A stretch of 64,000 bases of DNA. Origin: Sphingopyxis sp. PAMC25046. Lineage in GTDB: Bacteria; Pseudomonadota; Alphaproteobacteria; Sphingomonadales; Sphingomonadaceae. Below the pieces are notes generated by a model. It ran no database searches. It was given only the letters and a program-made list of their open reading frames with translations, and was not told where the DNA came from. Positions 1 through 9,317 of the stretch are shown here, piece by piece. Both the position numbers and the translations under genes were made by a program. Location: positions 4,007,501-4,071,500 of the forward strand of contig NZ_CP039250.1 of the NCBI RefSeq assembly GCF_004795895.1, read 5' to 3'. The number at the start of each line of letters is the position of its first letter. The stretch's first letter is position 1.

Positions 1-2
1 GA

Positions 3-521
3 ATGGCGCCCTATATCCAGCTTATCTCGCTCGCGCTGATCCTGATGACGGTGCAGATACTCTTTGCCCCGGTCACCAATGCGCTCGGCAAACCGTCGAT
101 TTCGATGTTCACCGCGATGAGCGGCGCAATCCTCTTTCCGGTGTCGTTTCTCGTCGGCGCCGAATGGGGGCTGATCGGCATGGCGTGGGCGTGGCTGATC
201 GCAGCCCCCCTGCTCCTTATCGTCACCGCGCGCCTGTCGGCGCCGCTGATCGGCATATCGCTGTGGGATGTCGCGCGCGCTATGCTGCCGGGGCTCGCGC
301 CCGCGCTGGTGATGGCGATCGGGGTCGGCTTCGCGGGTCAGGCGCTCGAATCGCTTGGCCTCGCCGCGCCGGTGCAGCTCGCACTGCTCGTCGGTCTCGG
401 CATGGCGCTATACGGCGCGCTCCTGTGGCTGCTCGAGCGCGAGGCGCTCGCCGAAGTGATTCGCCTGGTGCTTCGCCGCCAGCCGCCGGTCGCCGAGGCG
501 CCGACTCAGGACGCGATATAG
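3..521 (+). CDS. C-terminal part of a Wzx/MOP-type polysaccharide flippase-like membrane protein (5' end outside window)
   Basis: The reading frame is open to the left window edge, so this is the last 172 residues of a longer protein. It is very hydrophobic, with about five predicted membrane spans, and ends in a charged tail (LEREALAEVIRLVLRRQPP). A pattern such as GLIGMAWAWLIAAPLLLIV followed by a 'P' and repeated small residues is typical of the last helices of lipopolysaccharide/oligosaccharide flippases of the MOP superfamily. Such proteins move lipid-linked glycans across the inner membrane. The family call is inferred from the helix pattern only; the N-terminal half is not visible. It ends in a 16-nt tail-to-tail overlap with the CBS gene. 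Confidence 0.6.
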   Translation: MAPYIQLISLALILMTVQILFAPVTNALGKPSISMFTAMSGAILFPVSFLVGAEWGLIGMAWAWLIAAPLLLIVTARLSAPLIGISLWDVARAMLPGLAPALVMAIGVGFAGQALESLGLAAPVQLALLVGLGMALYGALLWLLEREALAEVIRLVLRRQPPVAEAPTQDAI

Positions 522-931
522 TCGCGCATCGCCGCGGCTTCGGCCTCGATCTTGTCGATGCGATATTTGACGAGATCACCGATCGACACGAAGCCGACCA
601 TCTTGCCGCCATGAACGACGGGCAGGTGACGGATGCGCTTTTGCGTCATCTGCGACAGCGCGCCGATCACCGCCATGTCCGAATCGCAGGTCACCGGCGA
701 TTTGGTCATCACTTCGTCGAGGCTACGGTCGAGCGCGTCGGGACCGTAGGAGGACAAGAGGCGAACGATGTCGCGTTCGGAAAAGATGCCGACCACCATA
801 TCGCCCTCGAGCACCGGAACCGCGCCGATTCGATTCTGCGCCAGCAGGTCGATCACGGCGCGGACCGCGTCGCCCGGCCGCGCCGAAATCACCGCCCCGG
901 TCCGTTCACGAACAATCGCTCCGATCGTCAT
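506..931 (-). CDS. CBS-domain protein (two CBS motifs)
   Basis: This 141-residue protein consists of a tandem CBS pair. Repeat 1 is around residues 5-60 (RIGAVPVLEGDMVVGIFSERDI) and repeat 2 around 70-130 (RIRHLPVVHGGKMVGFVSIGDL). CBS pairs bind adenosyl ligands and usually regulate a partner; free-standing proteins of this length are common in alphaproteobacteria. The start at 931 (MTIGAIV) is preferred over the ATG at 946 because a GGGAG stretch lies upstream of it. The regulated partner is not identifiable here. It is convergent with the flippase-like gene. Confidence 0.85.
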   Translation of the reverse strand: MTIGAIVRERTGAVISARPGDAVRAVIDLLAQNRIGAVPVLEGDMVVGIFSERDIVRLLSSYGPDALDRSLDEVMTKSPVTCDSDMAVIGALSQMTQKRIRHLPVVHGGKMVGFVSIGDLVKYRIDKIEAEAAAMRDYIAS

Positions 932-1056
932 AGCTGCCGCTCCCATATTCTATTCTGTTGCCGGGCGAGCCTATCATGATTCGCATGTGGGACGAAACGT
1001 CCCACCTCCCGCGATGACGCTTGGCCGCGGCGGCGGCTTGGTCCATGGAGGCGCGC

Positions 1057-1359
1057 ATGGTCAAACGCTCCCCGCTCGACAATCGCGACACGTCGAACGT
1101 CGCCTGGACACGCTATCGCCGGCTGATGAAGGGCATGACGCTCGTGTCGCTGCTCGCCGTCCTCGGCGCGCTCAGCTGGCTGCGCTTCACGATGGGCGAA
1201 GCGCTGACGATCCATATGATCATCGCGACCGCGGCCGGCGTCGGCCTGTCGGTGATGCTCGGCGCGGCGCTGATGGGGCTCGTCTTTCTGTCGAGCGGTA
1301 GCGGCCACGACGAATCGATCGAAGACCCTTTTGAAAATGACCCGGATTTGAAGCCATGA
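1057..1359 (+). CDS. small two-helix membrane protein, function unknown
   Basis: This is a 100-residue protein with a basic N-terminus (MVKRSPLDNRDTSNVAWTRY), two hydrophobic helices at about 27-46 and 55-80, and an acidic tail (ESIEDPFENDPDLKP). The ATG at 1057 is chosen because GGAGG lies 6 nt upstream; an earlier TTG at 1021 is possible. Its stop overlaps the thioesterase start by 4 nt (ATGA), so the two are probably translationally coupled. I do not recognise the family beyond conserved sphingomonad-type membrane proteins. Confidence 0.75.
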   Translation: MVKRSPLDNRDTSNVAWTRYRRLMKGMTLVSLLAVLGALSWLRFTMGEALTIHMIIATAAGVGLSVMLGAALMGLVFLSSGSGHDESIEDPFENDPDLKP

Positions 1360-1748
1360 CCGAAACGACGCCCGCCGATTGCCCGCGCGACCCGATCTTG
1401 CGCGTCGTCCCCCGCCCCGCGGACATCAATGCCAACGGGCATATCTTCGGCGGCTGGGTGCTGAGCCAGATGGACATCGCGGGCGGCATCGTCGCCGGAC
1501 GCGTCGCACAGGGCGCGGTCGCGACGGTGGCGATCGAGACGATGGAGTTCATCGCGCCGATCCTGCTGCGCGACATCATCTCGGTCTATGCGCATCTCGA
1601 GCGGCGCGGGCGCACCTCGATGGGCATCAGAATCGAAGTGATCGCGACGCGCGACGGCGGGCGGACCGAGGAGCGCGTGACCGAGGGTCTCTTCACCTTC
1701 GTCGCGCTCGACGAAAATCACCGCCCGCGCGCGTTGCCCCCGGCCTAG
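1356..1748 (+). CDS. acyl-CoA thioesterase, hotdog fold (YciA-like)
   Basis: This 130-residue single-hotdog protein has the YciA/BFIT signature: NANGHIFGGWVLSQMDIAG near residues 25-43, then VATVAIETMEFIAPILLRD. These enzymes hydrolyse acyl-CoA thioesters in the cytoplasm. The length is normal for the family. It starts within the stop of the upstream membrane-protein gene (ATGA overlap), suggesting a two-gene operon. The substrate cannot be read from the sequence. Confidence 0.88.
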   Translation: MTETTPADCPRDPILRVVPRPADINANGHIFGGWVLSQMDIAGGIVAGRVAQGAVATVAIETMEFIAPILLRDIISVYAHLERRGRTSMGIRIEVIATRDGGRTEERVTEGLFTFVALDENHRPRALPPA

Positions 1749-1758
1749 AGGCCGGGCC

Positions 1759-3318
1759 CTAATCCTCCGCCTTTACCCGGTAGTGGAACGTCTTGCTGCC
1801 GTTCGCGGGCACCCGGACGACCCATGTGAGCAAGCCGTCGCGGCGCGGAAGCTTGCGGATGCGCGAATCGAGGCTGTCGCTGTCATCGACCTCAAAGCCG
1901 AGTTCGACGTCTGCGGGATGCGGATTCGCGTTGGTTGCGGTGATACGATAGTCGTGCCGGCCATTCTTCGGCGGCACATAATTTTCGACGTCGATTCGCA
2001 CCTGGCTGCTCTCGCCGATGACGAGGTCGACTTTCTCGCCGACCGCATGGTCGCGCATCCGTCCCTCGCCGACCAGCATCTCGCGGCCGCCGACGGGTTC
2101 GAACACCGCCGCCTGTCCGCTCGGCAGCGGAACGCCCAACCCTTCGGCCTTCTTGTTCTGCATCCGCAGCAGGATTTCGGGCTCCATCGCCTTTCCCTCG
2201 TCGCCCGGATAGACGCGCAGGCGATAGATGGTGCGGAAGGGCACGCCGTCCTTGACGAGGAGCGCGACCTGTTTCTGTCCGTTCGCGGCGACGGTGACCG
2301 GGATGGGCACGCGATAGAGCTTGAGGTCGCCCAGATCTTCCTGGCTCGCGACGATCGCGACGGGCGTCGTCATCGCCGCGCGCTGCAGGCGCGATCCGGT
2401 GACGACGATGCTGTCCATGCTCGCTTCCATCGCCGGTGGCGGCGGCGCGGGTGGCGGCGGCGGTGGCGGCGGAGCGCCATAGCGTCCGCTGCCGGTCGGG
2501 AAGCAGTTAAGGCGGAGCGGCGGCGTGCGCGGCCGCTCGGCGAGTTCCTCGAAATCGCTGACCTTGTTCAGCGTGCCCGCGATCGCCGCAAGCCCGGCGT
2601 CGGCGAAACTCTCGCCATTGCTGTTGGCGACGGTCAGCCAGGCGAAGAGGTCGAGCGTCTTCCCATCCTCGCGCACGCGCGCGACATAATTGCTCGCCCA
2701 GTCGAAGCCCGTCGACAAATAGGTGAGCGTCACCGTGGCGCGCTGCGCCGCCGGGCTGCGCGTCGTCACCGACAGCGTCGGCTTCGCGGTCAGCCCCGCC
2801 GGCACGCCGTCGTAGAGAATCGATTCGGGAATGCCGGTGCAGCGCAGCGCTTCGTAGCCCGCGGACGTTTGCAGCACGACCGCCCCCGCCGGACCCGAGC
2901 GGATGATCGCTTCTTCCTCGGTGACCTTGCCCGTCGCGCCGTTGGTGCGGCGGATATGGACGCGGTTGCCGAGCGAGCCGTCGAGCAGGCTGGCGGGCGA
3001 CAGCAGCGCCGCGTCGCGATTCTTCTGCACCACGCCGCCGGGCAGGCCGGTGACGATCGCCGACACCGCGATCATTCCCTCAGCGACGCCTTCGAAACGC
3101 ACCGTCGCTTCGCCCGCGGGGAAGTCGATCGTCCGCGTTTCGGAAATCAGCGCGAAACCCTCGAGCCAGCCCGGCGAAATCTCTCCGCCCTCGTCGCGGC
3201 CGGGATCGCGGAAGACGCTGACCGACACTTTCTCGGGCGCTAGCGAGGTAACCGCCAGCTGCGCCGCCGCCGGGGATGCGGCGAGCATCGACAGCAGGAA
3301 CGGCCAGCGGCGCATCAT
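1759..3318 (-). CDS. exported DUF4139-type protein with poly-proline linker and a TonB-receptor-like VTGSR motif
   Basis: This 519-residue protein starts with a signal peptide (MMRRWPFLLSMLAASPAAAQ). The C-terminal half matches the DUF4139 type (sugar-like beta domains, ending VRVPANGSKTFHYRVKAED), as does the upstream neighbour, so the two are probably paralogues in one operon (10-nt gap). In the middle there is a run of prolines (about residues 280-300) followed directly by SIVVTGSRLQRAAM, which reads like the start of the plug domain of sphingomonad TonB-dependent receptors. The ATG at 3318 gives a clean signal peptide; longer upstream readings overlap the preceding gene. Function is unknown and the location is presumably periplasmic. 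Confidence 0.75.
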   Translation of the reverse strand: MMRRWPFLLSMLAASPAAAQLAVTSLAPEKVSVSVFRDPGRDEGGEISPGWLEGFALISETRTIDFPAGEATVRFEGVAEGMIAVSAIVTGLPGGVVQKNRDAALLSPASLLDGSLGNRVHIRRTNGATGKVTEEEAIIRSGPAGAVVLQTSAGYEALRCTGIPESILYDGVPAGLTAKPTLSVTTRSPAAQRATVTLTYLSTGFDWASNYVARVREDGKTLDLFAWLTVANSNGESFADAGLAAIAGTLNKVSDFEELAERPRTPPLRLNCFPTGSGRYGAPPPPPPPPAPPPPAMEASMDSIVVTGSRLQRAAMTTPVAIVASQEDLGDLKLYRVPIPVTVAANGQKQVALLVKDGVPFRTIYRLRVYPGDEGKAMEPEILLRMQNKKAEGLGVPLPSGQAAVFEPVGGREMLVGEGRMRDHAVGEKVDLVIGESSQVRIDVENYVPPKNGRHDYRITATNANPHPADVELGFEVDDSDSLDSRIRKLPRRDGLLTWVVRVPANGSKTFHYRVKAED

Positions 3319-3328
3319 GCCCCGCGAA

Positions 3329-4741
3329 TCAGGTGCGCGTTTCAAAGGTGGCGGTAATCGTCGCCTCGCCATTGGCGGGCACTTCGATCCGCCAGCGCGT
3401 GCCGTCGCTGTCGAGCCGTTCGCTTTTCCGACTTTCGGCGAGGATGCGTGTTTCGTCCCAATACCAGTCGAGTCCGCGCTGGATGAGGTCAAGCGTCACC
3501 GGTTGTGCGCGCGCGTTGGTCAGCTTGTACGACATGAACGAACGGGTGATGCGCGGAGAAATGCGCTCGCGCTTATCCACAGTCGCCTGCACCTTGACGT
3601 CGAACGCCTGTCCGGTCGCGAGGCCGAGTTCGCTTCCCATCGGCGTATGGCCGATGTTATTTTCGCCGATGAACTGCGGATCGCCGCGCATGTCGCGCTG
3701 ATAAAAGCGCACCGTCCCCGCGGGCAGCGCGTCGCCGAGGCCGCCCCCCTTCGCGCTCGTGTTGAACTTGATCACGCTCGCCGCGCTGGCGGGTTCGGTC
3801 ATCGTGTCGAACCCGCCGACGGTGAATTCATAGATTTTCTGCGCCGGCACCCCGCTGACGTCGAGGAAGCTCACCTGCTTGGTCTGCGCATTGGCGATCG
3901 TCGTCCGCTCGGCCAGCGGATAGAGATAATAATCGCCCAGCTGCTCGCGCGGCGCGGTTTCGGTGCCCGCGCGGCGGAGGTTGCCTGGCGGCTGCGGGCG
4001 CGGGCGATAGGCTGGCGAGACCGCGCCGCGGGTCGAGGGCGTCCCCGCGACGAGCAGCGTCTTCGCATTGTCGAAAGTCGTGCCGGTGTTGTTGGAGAGC
4101 GTCACCCAGCCCTGGACGTCGATCGTCCCGGCCTTTTCGTCATAGAGCGAGACATAATCGGCCGCCCAGCCGAGCCCGTTCGTGAGGTAGGAGAGCGTGG
4201 CGGGCCGCGTCCCCGCCCGGTCGCTGTCGACGGTGATCGACAAAGTCGGCTTGGCACGCAGATTCGGCGGAATCTTGTCGAAGATCACGCGCACCGGCAG
4301 GCCGTCGTCGCGCAATATCTCGATCCGCGGGCCGATCTGCAGCACGACGCCGCCGTTCACGGCAAGCACCTTGGCACGCTCGCGCGTTTCGGCACCGGTG
4401 GCGGGGTTGGTGCGCAGCAGCGTCACCGTCTCGCCCACCGCCTTTTGCATCAAGGCATTGGGCGAGAGCAAATCATAGTCGAAATTCTGCTCGACGATCG
4501 CGGTGTTCGCCGCGGCGAAGGACACCGTTTGCGGGCGGATCTGCGCCGAGACATCGGGAAATTCCTGTCGCGTCCGGCCGGCAGGGAAAGCGATCTGGCG
4601 GATATCCTGCACCAGCGACTGGCCGCCGTTATAGATGGTGACGGCAAGGTCACCCTGCGCATTGCCCCTTGTGGGCTCCTGCGCCGCCGCGGGGGCTGCC
4701 GTCAGGACGAACGCAACCCAAAGCATTGCCAACGCGCGCAT
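3329..4741 (-). CDS. exported DUF4139 domain protein
   Basis: This 470-residue protein has a signal peptide (MRALAMLWVAFVLTAAPAAAQ) followed by the usual DUF4139 pattern: VTIYNGGQSLVQDIRQI near the N-terminus, then LSYLTNGLGWAADYVSLYDE and VQGWVTLSNNTGTTFDNAKT in the middle. DUF4139 proteins are exported proteins of unknown role. The Shine-Dalgarno GGGGAGG lies within the 3' arm of the terminator-like hairpin that directly precedes the start codon. It is first gene of a two-gene unit with the second DUF4139-type gene. Confidence 0.85.
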   Translation of the reverse strand: MRALAMLWVAFVLTAAPAAAQEPTRGNAQGDLAVTIYNGGQSLVQDIRQIAFPAGRTRQEFPDVSAQIRPQTVSFAAANTAIVEQNFDYDLLSPNALMQKAVGETVTLLRTNPATGAETRERAKVLAVNGGVVLQIGPRIEILRDDGLPVRVIFDKIPPNLRAKPTLSITVDSDRAGTRPATLSYLTNGLGWAADYVSLYDEKAGTIDVQGWVTLSNNTGTTFDNAKTLLVAGTPSTRGAVSPAYRPRPQPPGNLRRAGTETAPREQLGDYYLYPLAERTTIANAQTKQVSFLDVSGVPAQKIYEFTVGGFDTMTEPASAASVIKFNTSAKGGGLGDALPAGTVRFYQRDMRGDPQFIGENNIGHTPMGSELGLATGQAFDVKVQATVDKRERISPRITRSFMSYKLTNARAQPVTLDLIQRGLDWYWDETRILAESRKSERLDSDGTRWRIEVPANGEATITATFETRT

Positions 4742-4746
4742 AAAAA

Positions 4747-4777
4747 AGCCTCCCCGCGAATATCCCGCGGGGAGGCT
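4747..4777 (-). terminator. intrinsic terminator of the DUF4167 gene, overlapping the RBS of the DUF4139 gene
   Basis: It has perfect 12-bp arms AGCCTCCCCGCG and CGCGGGGAGGCT with a 7-nt loop. On the minus strand these are followed by six T residues that end exactly before the ATG at 4741. This is a canonical Rho-independent terminator for the gene ending at 4818. The 3' arm also contains GGGGAGG, seven nt from the next start codon. Confidence 0.85.
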
Positions 4778-4817
4778 ATGTCATGCGAATCGGAAAAACC
4801 AGTGCGAAATCGTCGGC

Positions 4818-5678
4818 TTATTCGGCCGCTTCGACCCCGGTATCGCGCGGAGCCGCAGCCAGCGTCTTGCGCGTCCGGCGCGGCTTGGGCGCAGGCGCGG
4901 CTTCGGCGGTTTCGCTGCCTTCGGCGCTGCGCTCGGTCCGGCCGATCGCCGGCGGCAGAACCGCCGTGTCGATCCCGGCATTGTCCTTTCCGGCCCCCTT
5001 GTCGGCGCTGTCGTCCTGACGCGCGCGGCGGGCGGGACGACGCGACGGGCGCGGCGCGGGCTCCTGCTCGGCGGCTTCGTCGCGCGGTGCGGCGTCGTCG
5101 CGATCGCCGCGACTTTCGTCCTCGTCGCGATTGCGCGCCGCGCGTCCGCGCTGGCGGTTGCCGCGATTGTCGTCGTCGCGATCACCCCGCGCTTCGCGAT
5201 TGCCGCGATTGTCGCGCTGGCCGCGGTCGCCCCGATCGTTGCGGTCACTCCGCTCGTCGCCGGTTTCGCCGTCTTCGCGGCCGGTGTCGGTGTCGGTGTC
5301 GCCGTCGGTATCATCATGGCCGTCGAAATCCTCGACGCCGCGAATCTCGCGGCCGCGATCGCTGCTGCGCTCCTGCCCGTTCGCCGCGGCTTTTTCTTCC
5401 TGCCGGGCGCGGAAGTCGCTCACCACACGGAAATAATGGTCGGCGAACTGCAGATAATATTCGGTCTGGACCCGGTCGCCCGCAAGCTGCGCGTCGCGCG
5501 CGAGGTTGCGATATTTCTCGATCATCTGGGCGCCGTTGCCGCGAGCCCGGCTGTCGATGCGGTTGGCCTGGTCGACCCCGCCGCGACCGCCCGATTGCGA
5601 ACGGTTGTTATTGTTGCTGTTGTTGTTGCGGCCGCGACGGCGACCGCTCTGCCGGTTGTTCATGTTCAACTGAGACAT
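4818..5678 (-). CDS. DUF4167 domain protein, low-complexity Arg/Asp-rich tail
   Basis: This is a 286-residue protein. The N-terminus is Asn/Arg-rich (NNRQSGRRRGRNNN), followed by the conserved DUF4167 core at about residues 50-90 (IEKYRNLARDAQLAGDRVQT, then YYLQFADHYFRVV). The remainder is charged low-complexity sequence with many DRGD/RGNR repeats and an acidic DTDGDTDTDT stretch. DUF4167 proteins are widespread in alphaproteobacteria; the repeats suggest RNA association but that is inference. A second start at 5663 (MNNRQSG) is possible. It is followed by a strong terminator. Confidence 0.85.
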   Translation of the reverse strand: MSQLNMNNRQSGRRRGRNNNSNNNNRSQSGGRGGVDQANRIDSRARGNGAQMIEKYRNLARDAQLAGDRVQTEYYLQFADHYFRVVSDFRARQEEKAAANGQERSSDRGREIRGVEDFDGHDDTDGDTDTDTGREDGETGDERSDRNDRGDRGQRDNRGNREARGDRDDDNRGNRQRGRAARNRDEDESRGDRDDAAPRDEAAEQEPAPRPSRRPARRARQDDSADKGAGKDNAGIDTAVLPPAIGRTERSAEGSETAEAAPAPKPRRTRKTLAAAPRDTGVEAAE

Positions 5679-5914
5679 CCTGTCGAATAAGCTAATAAGC
5701 TACGCCAACCCCTTTTGGCCGATCGCGCCAATTGCGCGTCGCGCCCGCGCCATGCGCGGTTCTTGCCCTTTACCGCTTGCGCCGGACCCAAGGCCCCGCA
5801 CCAGCATCGTAAGTGGGAAACAGACCAGCCGGACCGATCAAGGTACCCGTGCCGGGTCTGTAAGCCGCCCCTACCGCGCTTTGCGGCGGAAACCAAGCGA
5901 ATTCTGTGCGGGTG

Positions 5915-6751
5915 TCAGGGGCGGGTCAGCAAAAGCGCCCTGTCGCGGCCGCCCAGATCCTGTCTGCAGGCGACCTTGAATCCCGCGGCTTTGGCGAGCT
6001 CACCCACCGAGATATGTTGTGTGTGCCCGATTTCAAGGATCGCGACCCCGCCGGGCGCCAATATTCGCGGCAGATCGGGGATGATCCGGCGATAATCGTC
6101 GAGGCCGTCGGCGCCGGCGAACAGCGCGCCCGCGGGCTCGTGATCGGCGACATCTGGCATTAGCTTCTCGTTATCGGCGATATAGGGCGGGTTGCAGAGG
6201 ATGAGGTCGAAGCGGCCCGTGACCTCCTCCGCCCAATTTCCCTGTTTCAGTTCGGCACGGTCGGCCAGCCCGAGCGCGATCGCATTGGCCCGCGCATAGC
6301 CGACCGCCGTTTCGCTGGCGTCGACGCCGAGGCCCTGCGCGTCGGGCCATTCGCTGAGCGCCGCTAAAAGCAGCGTGCCGGGCCCCGTGCCAAGGTCGAG
6401 AATATGTTTCGGCCATCCCTCCTTCCGCTCGTGTCGAGCGAAGTCGAGACACGCCTCGATCAGCGTCTCGCTGTCAGGGCGGGGGATCAGCACGCCGGGC
6501 CCGACTTTCAGCCGGATCGTCCAGAAATCGCGATAGCCGATGATATAGGCGACCGGCTCATGGTTCATGCGGCGGGCGAGCATTGCGTCGAAATCCGCCG
6601 ACAGGGTGAAGCGCGACGGATCGAGCAGCAGCGCCTGCCGCTCGACGCCCAGTGCATGCGCCATCAGCAATTCGGCGTCGAGCCGCGGCGTATCCGAAGC
6701 CGCCGCGAGCCGCGCCGCCGCATCGCGCAGCGCGGCGGCGACGTCAGTCAC
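5915..6751 (-). CDS. prmC: release factor glutamine N5-methyltransferase PrmC
   Basis: This 278-residue SAM methyltransferase modifies the glutamine of the GGQ motif in release factors. The SAM-binding motif LDLGTGPGT is near residue 118 and the catalytic NPPY is near residue 187 ([11 protein letters not shown]); the N-terminal helical PrmC domain (residues 1-75) is present. It overlaps prfA by 8 nt (ATG of prmC inside the end of prfA) and is the third gene of hisS-prfA-prmC. The prfA partner next door supports the assignment. Confidence 0.95.
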   Translation of the reverse strand: MTDVAAALRDAAARLAAASDTPRLDAELLMAHALGVERQALLLDPSRFTLSADFDAMLARRMNHEPVAYIIGYRDFWTIRLKVGPGVLIPRPDSETLIEACLDFARHERKEGWPKHILDLGTGPGTLLLAALSEWPDAQGLGVDASETAVGYARANAIALGLADRAELKQGNWAEEVTGRFDLILCNPPYIADNEKLMPDVADHEPAGALFAGADGLDDYRRIIPDLPRILAPGGVAILEIGHTQHISVGELAKAAGFKVACRQDLGGRDRALLLTRP

Positions 6752-7811
6752 CCAGCCCCGCCAGCCGCTGCGCCTGATCTTCGGCGATCAGCGCGTCGAT
6801 CAATTCGTCCATCGCGCCCTCGATGATTTCGGGCAGGCGGTGGAGCGTCAGGTTGATGCGGTGGTCGGTCACGCGGCCCTGCGGGAAATTATAGGTGCGG
6901 ATACGCTCGGACCGGTCGCCCGATCCGACCATCGATTTGCGCGCCGAGGCCTCGGCGCTGTGGATCTTCTCGCGCTCGAGGTCGTAAAGCCGCGCGCGCA
7001 GTACCTGCATCGCCTTGGCGCGATTCTTGTGCTGGCTGCGCTGGTCCTGCTGGATCACGACGAGGCCAGTCGGAATATGCGTGATGCGGATCGCCGAATC
7101 GGTCGTGTTGACATGCTGCCCGCCGGCGCCGCTCGCGCGGTAGATGTCGATCTTGAGGTCGCTGTCGTTGATCGCGACATCGACTTCCTTGGCCTCGGGC
7201 AGCACCGCCACGGTCGCGGCGCTCGTGTGGATGCGCCCCTGGCTTTCGGTCGCAGGGACGCGCTGGACGCGGTGGACGCCGCTTTCGAACTTGAGCTTCG
7301 CGAAGACGCCCTGCCCGCTCACCGACGCGACGACTTCCTTATAGCCGCCGACCTCGGCCTCGTTCGCCGAAATGACCTCGACCTTCCAGCCCTGCGTATC
7401 GGCGAAGCGGCTGTACATCCGCAGCAGATCGCCCGCGAACAGCGCCGCCTCGTCGCCGCCGGTGCCAGCGCGGATTTCGAGCATCGCGGCGCGTTCGTCG
7501 GCGACGTCCTTGGGGAGCAGCTTGATCGCGAGATCATGCTCAGCAGCAGGCAGCGCTTCCTCGATCGCGGCGATTTCCTCGGCCGCCATCGCCTTCATTT
7601 CGGGATCGGCGAGCATCTCGCCCAGCGAGACGAGTTCGCCGCGCAGCCGCGTCACTTCGCTTGCCGCCTTGGCGACGGGTTCGAGCTCGGCAAACTCCTT
7701 CGACGCCGCGACGAAGTCGGCGGGCGCCATATCGCCCGTCGCCATGCGCGCCTGCAACGCGGCGTGGCGTTCGATGATGGCGTCGATCTGTTTGGAGGAA
7801 ACGGAGGTCAT
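6744..7811 (-). CDS. prfA: peptide chain release factor 1
   Basis: This is a 355-residue class I release factor. The hydrolysis motif [13 protein letters not shown] is at about residues 228-240. The stop-codon recognition segment around residue 183 carries PAT in [14 protein letters not shown], the PxT form of RF1 (UAA/UAG), rather than the SPF of RF2. It overlaps hisS at the upstream side (1-nt overlap at 7811) and prmC downstream, so the three genes are tightly coupled. Confidence 0.97.
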   Translation of the reverse strand: MTSVSSKQIDAIIERHAALQARMATGDMAPADFVAASKEFAELEPVAKAASEVTRLRGELVSLGEMLADPEMKAMAAEEIAAIEEALPAAEHDLAIKLLPKDVADERAAMLEIRAGTGGDEAALFAGDLLRMYSRFADTQGWKVEVISANEAEVGGYKEVVASVSGQGVFAKLKFESGVHRVQRVPATESQGRIHTSAATVAVLPEAKEVDVAINDSDLKIDIYRASGAGGQHVNTTDSAIRITHIPTGLVVIQQDQRSQHKNRAKAMQVLRARLYDLEREKIHSAEASARKSMVGSGDRSERIRTYNFPQGRVTDHRINLTLHRLPEIIEGAMDELIDALIAEDQAQRLAGLGD

Positions 7812-9064
7812 CAGGCGATCGAAAGGAAGAAGGCATCCACGCGGGCAGCAACTTCGCTGCCGTCGGTCTTGCTTCGAGTAAAGCGTTGGCCATCTCGCAC
7901 ACCAACCGAAATCAGCGCGCGCGCGGGTATCCTCGCCGCCTTGTCGAACCGCTTACGGGGCGACCCGGTCGCCACGATCTCCGAAGAAAAGCCCCCGGCC
8001 CGAAGAGCCGAGAGCGCCTTAGTTGCAAATGCAAGTTCCGCGTCGTCCTCAACAGCGATTACGGCATCAAGGCGCGTATCGATGACATCGCCGGCGAGCA
8101 GCATCGCCAGCCGCTCGATCCCCGCCGCCCAGCCGACCGCCGGGGTCGGCGGCCCGCCGAGATTCTCGATCAGCCCGTCATAGCGCCCGCCGCCGAGCAC
8201 CGTGCCCTGAGCGCCGAGACGGTCGGTGACGAATTCGAACGCGGTGTGGCGATAATAGTCGAGCCCGCGCACCAGCCGCGCGTTGCGCTCCCACGCGACC
8301 CCCGCGGCATCGAGACCCGACGTCACGGCGCCGAAGAAATCCTGCGCCTCGCTCGTGAGGAACGCGTCGATATCGGGCGCGCTGTCGGCGATCGGGCGGT
8401 CCTTGGGATCCTTGCTGTCGAGGATGCGGAGCGGGTTCTTGTCGAGCCGCGCGAGGCTGTCTTCGGACAGATCGCCGCGATGCGCCTCGAAATGCTCGAC
8501 CAGCGCCGCGCGCCACGCGTCGCGGCTTTCCGCATCGCCCAGCGTGTTGAGCGTGAGCGTCACACCCTCGGCGATCCCCAGCTCTTTCAAGAGCTGATCC
8601 GCGAATACCAGCAATTCAGCATCGGCGAGCGGGCTGTCGCTACCGAGCACTTCGGCGTCGAGCTGGTGAAACTGGCGATAGCGCCCCTTCTGCGGCCGCT
8701 CGTAACGGAACAGCGGGCCGTGCGTCGCGACCTTCAGCGGCGCGAACTGCTGCCAGCCGTTGGTGATATAGGCGCGCGCGATCCCCGCGGTGAATTCGGG
8801 ACGCAAAGTGATCGATTCGCCGCCGCGATCCTCGAACGAGTACATTTCCTTCGACACGACGTCGGTCGTCTCTCCAAGCGAACGCGCAAACACCGCGGTC
8901 GGCTCGATCACCGGAACCTCGATCCGCTTGAAGCCATAGAGGCGGCGCACCCGTTCGAACGTCTCGACGACATAAGCGAAACGGTCGGCGAAATCGCCGA
9001 GCATGTCCTGCGTGCCGCGCACGGCCTGCGGGGTCGGGATCTTGGCGGATTTGTCCTTGCTCAT
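7811..9064 (-). CDS. hisS: histidyl-tRNA synthetase
   Basis: This is a 417-residue class II synthetase. Visible motifs are [15 protein letters not shown] (motif 2 region, about residue 88), [16 protein letters not shown], the histidine-specific [15 protein letters not shown] near residue 265 and [15 protein letters not shown] near 292. The length is normal. It is the first gene of the hisS-prfA-prmC operon; its promoter would be in the 9065-9317 interval. Confidence 0.97.
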   Translation of the reverse strand: MSKDKSAKIPTPQAVRGTQDMLGDFADRFAYVVETFERVRRLYGFKRIEVPVIEPTAVFARSLGETTDVVSKEMYSFEDRGGESITLRPEFTAGIARAYITNGWQQFAPLKVATHGPLFRYERPQKGRYRQFHQLDAEVLGSDSPLADAELLVFADQLLKELGIAEGVTLTLNTLGDAESRDAWRAALVEHFEAHRGDLSEDSLARLDKNPLRILDSKDPKDRPIADSAPDIDAFLTSEAQDFFGAVTSGLDAAGVAWERNARLVRGLDYYRHTAFEFVTDRLGAQGTVLGGGRYDGLIENLGGPPTPAVGWAAGIERLAMLLAGDVIDTRLDAVIAVEDDAELAFATKALSALRAGGFSSEIVATGSPRKRFDKAARIPARALISVGVRDGQRFTRSKTDGSEVAARVDAFFLSIA

Positions 9065-9103
9065 GGCGGCGGCGTCTAATCGATTTTACATACTGCGCAA
9101 AGT

Positions 9104-9282
9104 CCCCTCTCCCCTTGCGGGAGAGGGATGCGCAGACTTGGCAGCTTGCTGCCTAATCGAAGCTGGGTGAGGGGTGCGAGCCATTGGCTCGCGCGGTCGC
9201 CGAGCGACCGCCACCCCTCATCCAACTCCGCCTAGACGCTCCGCGCCAAGGCTTCGTATCCTTCTCCCGCAAGGGGAGAAGG
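9104..9282. repeat. palindromic intergenic repeat with inverted CCCCTTGCGGG ends
   Basis: The left end (9104-9127) is a hairpin containing CTCCCCTTGCGGGAGAGG, and the right end (9260-9282) is CCTTCTCCCGCAAGGGGAGAAGG, the same unit inverted. Between them are nested inverted repeats: GGTGAGGGGTG against CACCCCTCATCC, GCGAGCCATTGGCTCGC, and GCGGTCGCCGAGCGACCGC. This is the composition of REP/BIME-like intergenic elements of alphaproteobacteria. It fills most of the gap between divergent hisS and the M61 gene; no gene is seen in it. Confidence 0.8.
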
Positions 9283-9317
9283 TTGTAGAAAAGTGCGAAT
9301 CGCGGCAGAGAGCCGTC

